Virus record (IMG/VR): IMGVR_UViG_3300032805_000001
Span: 1-64,000 of that record
DNA from: a virus
DNA: 64,000 nt
Reading direction: 5' to 3' (one strand)
The position numbers and the translations under genes are program-made. Position 1 is the stretch's first letter. Every line of letters starts with the position of its first letter. Positions 60,376 to 64,000 of this stretch are shown piece after piece. Below the pieces are notes generated by a model that made no database searches, was not told the origin of the DNA, and saw only the letters and a list, made by a program, of their open reading frames with translations.

Positions 60376-60584
60376 TGGGCGGCTACAAGCTACTGCTGGT
60401 GCCAGTTGACGAGATAGACCCGTCATGGCCTGGATCGCCGCTAGAGGCCTTGGTGAGGGCCGAGCGCGGCGTTAGCCCGCTCAGGGCTGGCCCGTTCGAG
60501 GTGATCGCGGACGTGGGCGAGGACAAGCGCATCAGGATGTCCCGCGCGCTCTACGACGAGATTGAGGTAGTGGACCCCCAGTGA
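60375..60584 (+). CDS. Small hypothetical protein in the sugar cassette
   Basis: 69 residues, start overlapping the previous stop (TGATG) and stop overlapping the next GTG. Two strands and a helix (YKLLLVPVDEIDPSWPGSPL, FEVIADVGEDKRIRMS). Not recognised; coupling suggests it is a true gene of this operon. Confidence 0.55.
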   Translation: MGGYKLLLVPVDEIDPSWPGSPLEALVRAERGVSPLRAGPFEVIADVGEDKRIRMSRALYDEIEVVDPQ

Positions 60585-61375
60585 ACCTCTCCCGTACCGC
60601 CATCATGATGACAGGCTGGCGCCGCCCCCAGTACCTGCGCCGCACCCTCGCCTCCTGGGCACGCGTCGACGGCGTGCACGACGTGGCCGCGTTCACCATC
60701 TGCCTCGACCCGTCCGACCGCACCACCGCCATGCTCCAGGTCGTCCACGAAGCACAAGACGCCGGGATGCCCGTCACCGCCCACGTCAACCCGGTCCACC
60801 TCGGCGTGTCCATCAACCCCGTCGAATCCGGCACCGCAATCCTCAAAGAATACGAGGACGTGGACTACCTCGTCCTCGCCGAAGAAGACCTTGTGGTCGC
60901 CGACGACGTGCTCCGCTACCTCACCTGGGCCGATGAGACGTTCCGGGGCAACCCGGAGGTGCTCATCGCCTGCGCGCACTCACCGGACAACCCCACTGCA
61001 GACGCCGACCCGGCCGCGGTCGTACTCCAGCGCCGGTTCCGGTGCTGGATCTGGGGAACCTGGCGGGACCGCTGGTTCGGCACGCTCGAACCGACATGGG
61101 ATCGGGCGTACTACACGGGAAACCAGGAAACAGGACAGCAAGCCGGGTTCGACTGGCACCTCGACCTGCGGGTCATCCGCGGCAAAGACCCGCACACCAA
61201 AGGCCGGCAGTACCTGTGCGCCCTGCCGCTCGCATCCCGCAGCCAGAATATCGGCCGGTTCGAGGGCGTGCACGCCGACCCGACCGCCTTTCCCGCAACG
61301 CTCAACCCGTCGTTCCGGGAAACGTTCGGCGAAGTGGAGTACAAGGTTCGGTTCGGCCTGCAGGCGCCAGCCTGA
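60581..61375 (+). CDS. Glycosyltransferase, GT-A fold
   Basis: 264 residues from GTG 60581. TAIMMTGWRRPQYLRRTLAS is a GT2-like entry, YLVLAEEDLVVADDVLRYL carries acidic metal-binding residues, and the RRFRCWIWGTWRDRW stretch is like GT13-type enzymes. It is the last gene of the rightward sugar operon and converges on the GT4 gene. Confidence 0.7.
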   Translation: MNLSRTAIMMTGWRRPQYLRRTLASWARVDGVHDVAAFTICLDPSDRTTAMLQVVHEAQDAGMPVTAHVNPVHLGVSINPVESGTAILKEYEDVDYLVLAEEDLVVADDVLRYLTWADETFRGNPEVLIACAHSPDNPTADADPAAVVLQRRFRCWIWGTWRDRWFGTLEPTWDRAYYTGNQETGQQAGFDWHLDLRVIRGKDPHTKGRQYLCALPLASRSQNIGRFEGVHADPTAFPATLNPSFRETFGEVEYKVRFGLQAPA

Positions 61376-61395
61376 TCACCGGGAAGAACGGGCCG

Positions 61396-62622
61396 TTACA
61401 TCTCCTCGAGCTCTTTGAGTACCGGGACCAGGTGGTTGGCGAGCACAAGATCCGCGTCGTACGACTCAGCGAACGTCCGGGCCCGCTTCCGCCGCATCAC
61501 CGCCGCCTCAGTGCCCTTCTCCTGGTAGGCCTCCTCGTACGCCGCGGCGATCTCACCGGCGTACGGGGCCTTCCACCAGGCGTTGTGCCCGGTGATGTGA
61601 CCGAGCTGGCCGTTCCAGTACGGCTCACCGTCCACCAGCCACCCGGCCCCGCACAGTTCCGTCATCGCCGAATGATCAGTGACAACCGCCGGCGTGCCAC
61701 CCGCGGCAGCCTCAACGATCGGCAACCCGAACCCTTCACCATGCGAAGCGTTCGACAGCAGGTCAAGGACCCCGTACCAGGCAGCGAGATTCACCGGCTT
61801 GATCGCCCCGGTCACATACGTGTACCAGTCGCTGAACCGCACATGCTGATCCAGGTCCAGCGCCGACACGATGGCCTGCAAGTCCAGGGCACCCGGGGAG
61901 CGGGGGAGCGCGTGAATCAGCAGCAGCGCGTCATCATGCCGTTTACGGAACTCCGCGAACGCCCGCAACTGCGCCGGGTACGACTTGCGGATCGTGTCCT
62001 TGTTCGCCCCGTTGATCCCGATCAGGAATGCGTCCTCGGGCAAGCCGAGCTCGCGGCGGTTCTGCGCCGGGTCCGCGAGCGGCCGGTACACCTTCTGCGT
62101 CTCGATCCCGTGCGGGACATACAGCGGGGAGAACCCCGCCTTCCGCAGCTCCTGCTCGCCGTACCGGGACATCGCGATCGGCACTGCCCCGGACCGCTGC
62201 AAAGCCTGCCGGTCCATGATCCCCATCGGCTGGCAGTCGACCGGCATCCAGTTGGCCACCTTCAGGCCCTGCAACTGGCCCGGGTCGAGCACCCACTGAT
62301 CCATCAAGGTGATCACAAAGTCCGCGTTGGTGCGGAGAGCATGCTCGCGGAGGATGTCGTTGCCGTACGGGTCGACCGCGCCGGGCAGGACTGGGACACC
62401 GCCCCAGTCGATCGACATGCCCTGGATGCCGTAGTAGGCGGAAACGATCATCTCGTGGCCGAGAGCTTGCAGGCGGGGAATCCAGACCTGAGTCTGCTGC
62501 CCGTACCCAGTTATCGTGGGGCCGTTGGAGTGCCAGAGGATGCGGGCTACCGGAACCACCCCCGCGGGGTGGTCGTGATCGTCATGAGGTAAGGGTAACG
62601 GGAACTGCCGCATGTAGCACAT
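61396..62622 (-). CDS. Glycosyltransferase, GT4-like (GT-B fold)
   Basis: 408 residues from ATG 62622; a start at the following Met or at a Val before ARILWHSNGPTITGYG is also possible. IPRLQALGHEMIVSAY is the N-terminal Rossmann part; YVPHGIETQKVYRP, IGINGANKDTIRKSYP and NASHGEGFGLPIVEAAAGGT give the GT4 pattern with the EX7E-like end (E..GLPIVEA). Only sugar gene on the minus strand, so it is expressed separately and perhaps in lysogeny, next to the integrase. Confidence 0.82.
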   Translation of the reverse strand: MCYMRQFPLPLPHDDHDHPAGVVPVARILWHSNGPTITGYGQQTQVWIPRLQALGHEMIVSAYYGIQGMSIDWGGVPVLPGAVDPYGNDILREHALRTNADFVITLMDQWVLDPGQLQGLKVANWMPVDCQPMGIMDRQALQRSGAVPIAMSRYGEQELRKAGFSPLYVPHGIETQKVYRPLADPAQNRRELGLPEDAFLIGINGANKDTIRKSYPAQLRAFAEFRKRHDDALLLIHALPRSPGALDLQAIVSALDLDQHVRFSDWYTYVTGAIKPVNLAAWYGVLDLLSNASHGEGFGLPIVEAAAGGTPAVVTDHSAMTELCGAGWLVDGEPYWNGQLGHITGHNAWWKAPYAGEIAAAYEEAYQEKGTEAAVMRRKRARTFAESYDADLVLANHLVPVLKELEEM

Positions 62623-62718
62623 GGTGGATATGGGGTTCCTTGCATGCTTCTGGGCTACTCCCCCGCTCTGAAATTTTAGAGCGCGAGAAGACGGCTTCTC
62701 ACGAATTGATCATGTATC

Positions 62719-63783
62719 ATGGGGGACATGACCATAACCCCGATCGAGCGGATCATCCTCCCGCCCGGCGACGGCCGGCCCGACTGGCTCCCCGTCGCCG
62801 TCAGCGGCACACCCGCCCCGCCACCCGGCATCGACCCGCACGCCGCCTACATCGCCCGGCTCAAGAGCCCGCAATCCAAGCGCGTCATGAACGGCTGCCT
62901 GAACAACCTCGCCCGCATGATCGCCAGCGACGCCCTCGGCGCCGAACCCGAACTTGACGACAACCCCGGCAAGGCCTTCCCGTGGTGGCTGCTCCGCTAC
63001 CAGCACACCTCCCGCCTCACAGCCCTCCTCGACAGCCACCAGCCGCCCTACGCAGCGTCCTACATCAACAAGCACCTCGCGGCGCTGCGCGGCATCCTTG
63101 AGGAATGCTGGAAACTTGAGCTGATGAGCGGCGACGACTACACCCGCGCCAGGCGCATCGAGGACGTCAAGTTTCACCGCGAGCCCGCCGGCCGGCTCAT
63201 CCACGACGACGACATGGCCAGGCTGCTCGCCGTCTGCTCGGACGGCATCATCGGAATCCGGGACACCGCGCTGCTCGCCACGCTGTACTGCACCGGTATC
63301 CGCTGCGAAGAAGCCGCCACCGCGCTCATCGAGCACTACGACGGCCGCGAGCGGACCCTGCGTGTCCTCGGCAAGGGAAACAAGGAACGCACTGTCCCCA
63401 TCCACCCGGCCGGGATCCCCCACCTTGAAACGTGGCTCGCCCTGCTCGGCGACCAGCGCGGGCCGCTGTTCCGCACCGTCGACAAGCACAACCGGATCGG
63501 CGGCGCGGTCAGCCCTGGTGCCATCCAGCGGCGGATCAGCCAGCGTTACCAGCAGGCCGGCATACGCAGGCTCACGGCACACGACTTCCGCCGGACGTTC
63601 CTCAGCGAGTTCCTCGATTCTGGTGCCGACGCGATGCAGGCACGAAAGGTCGCCGGGCACGCGAGCGTCGCCACGACCCAGCTTTACGACCTTCGCGAGG
63701 ACCGCGGCATCCGCGAAGCCGTGAGCCGGATGAAGATCGCCCTCCCTGCCCCGCCGTCAGTGGATGCCGTCTCTCCTTCCTGA
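62719..63783 (+). CDS. int: Tyrosine recombinase/integrase
   Basis: 354 residues. N-terminal SAM-like core-binding domain (about 85-135: YINKHLAALRGILEECWKLE) and a catalytic domain with Arg195 (TGIRCEE), Lys222 or 219 (LGKGNKERTV), His288 and Arg291 (LTAHDFRRTF), His314 (AGHASVATT) and Tyr323 (LYDLRED). All residues of the family are present, so it should be active. It would integrate the phage genome at an attachment site; none is visible beside the gene. ATG 62719 or 62728 could be the start; an AT-rich patch with GAGAAG/CTTCTC symmetry lies upstream and may be a promoter/operator. Confidence 0.92.
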   Translation: MGDMTITPIERIILPPGDGRPDWLPVAVSGTPAPPPGIDPHAAYIARLKSPQSKRVMNGCLNNLARMIASDALGAEPELDDNPGKAFPWWLLRYQHTSRLTALLDSHQPPYAASYINKHLAALRGILEECWKLELMSGDDYTRARRIEDVKFHREPAGRLIHDDDMARLLAVCSDGIIGIRDTALLATLYCTGIRCEEAATALIEHYDGRERTLRVLGKGNKERTVPIHPAGIPHLETWLALLGDQRGPLFRTVDKHNRIGGAVSPGAIQRRISQRYQQAGIRRLTAHDFRRTFLSEFLDSGADAMQARKVAGHASVATTQLYDLREDRGIREAVSRMKIALPAPPSVDAVSPS

Positions 63784-63794
63784 CCTCTCCCCCC

Positions 63795-63826
63795 GAAAGC
63801 CCCCCGGCCTCCTCCGGGGGGCTTTC
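63795..63826 (+). terminator. Strong terminator hairpin after integrase
   Basis: Perfect 13-bp stem GAAAGCCCCCCGG (63795-63807) and CCGGGGGGCTTTC (63814-63826) with a 6-nt loop, 11 nt after the integrase stop and followed by a short T-containing tail. The A/T-symmetric ends mean it can act in both directions. Confidence 0.75.
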
Positions 63827-63844
63827 CTTATACCTGGAGGCAGC

Positions 63845-64000
63845 GTGACCGTTCCCGCCCGTGTCCCCGGTTTGCGTGGCCGTCTCCCGGTCAAGCCGCC
63901 GGGTGAAAGGTTTGCTCTCCGGTTTGTCCACGAGTACGTCGTCGAGCCGCTTCCGGCACCGTCGTACCCGGTCGACGTGACCGGCGGGATCGGCGACCAG
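63845..64000 (+). CDS. Partial gene running off the window (unknown protein)
   Basis: 52 codons from GTG 63845 behind CTGGAGG, open to the end of the window. Begins TVPARVPGLRGRLPVKPPGE, then FALRFVHEYVVEPLPAPSYP and VDVTGGIGD. The strong ribosome site and codon use support a real gene. Family not recognised with certainty. Confidence 0.6.
   Translation, partial: MTVPARVPGLRGRLPVKPPGERFALRFVHEYVVEPLPAPSYPVDVTGGIGDQ

Noticed and set aside
62623-62718. Phage attachment site next to the integrase
   Set aside because: Only an AT-rich patch and a short GAGAAG/CTTCTC symmetry are visible; no direct repeat of a core or arm-type sites could be identified.

Overview
The window is a piece of a tailed-phage genome (siphovirus, free or as a prophage) from a high-GC actinomycete host. 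No host housekeeping gene is present, GTG/TTG starts are frequent, genes overlap as ATGA/GTGA, and the virion genes follow the classic order: terminase, portal, protease, major capsid protein (MCP), head-tail connectors, major tail protein, frameshifted tail-assembly chaperones, tape measure, minor tail proteins, lysis, integrase. Both ends cut through a gene.

Layout. 1-5 kb: terminase large subunit (5' end outside the window), an HNH endonuclease, an unknown protein, a protein with the C-terminal domain of IS110 transposases, and directly after it an array of hairpins. 5-9 kb: a portal-MuF-ParB-like triple fusion. 9-23 kb: an unusual 14-kb block of decoration, tailspike and glycosidase-like genes between portal and protease, including a 1264-residue proline-rich repeat protein. 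23-29.4 kb: a prohead protease/scaffold gene with internal starts, and an MCP gene interrupted by a group I intron. 29.4-36.4 kb: a second group I intron core, an EDxHD-type homing endonuclease, three small tandem decoration paralogues, a tRNA-like element and the connectors. 36.4-53 kb: tail. 53-57 kb: membrane proteins and a GH25 endolysin. 57-62.6 kb: glycosyltransferases, methyltransferases and a nucleotide-sugar dehydrogenase. 62.7-64 kb: tyrosine integrase, a strong terminator and the start of another gene.

The most striking item is at 2.9-4.25 kb. A standalone IS110/Nop-like protein with no nuclease domain is followed by three exact 68-nt units: 12-bp palindromic arms around 30-nt loops whose flanks vary but whose centre is conserved. 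A fourth unit keeps the fold with different arms, which is covariation. This resembles the TIGR-Tas (tandem interspaced guide RNA) systems of phages in a nuclease-less form. The first unit is translated as the last 20 residues of the protein.

Five unrelated homing/HNH-type endonucleases, two group I introns, a -1 frameshift site (CCCAAAT), a portal gene with no standard start codon, and several opposite-strand cargo genes (including a lipoprotein) show heavy accessory traffic through a structural module. All functional calls are read from sequence motifs; no database search was possible.
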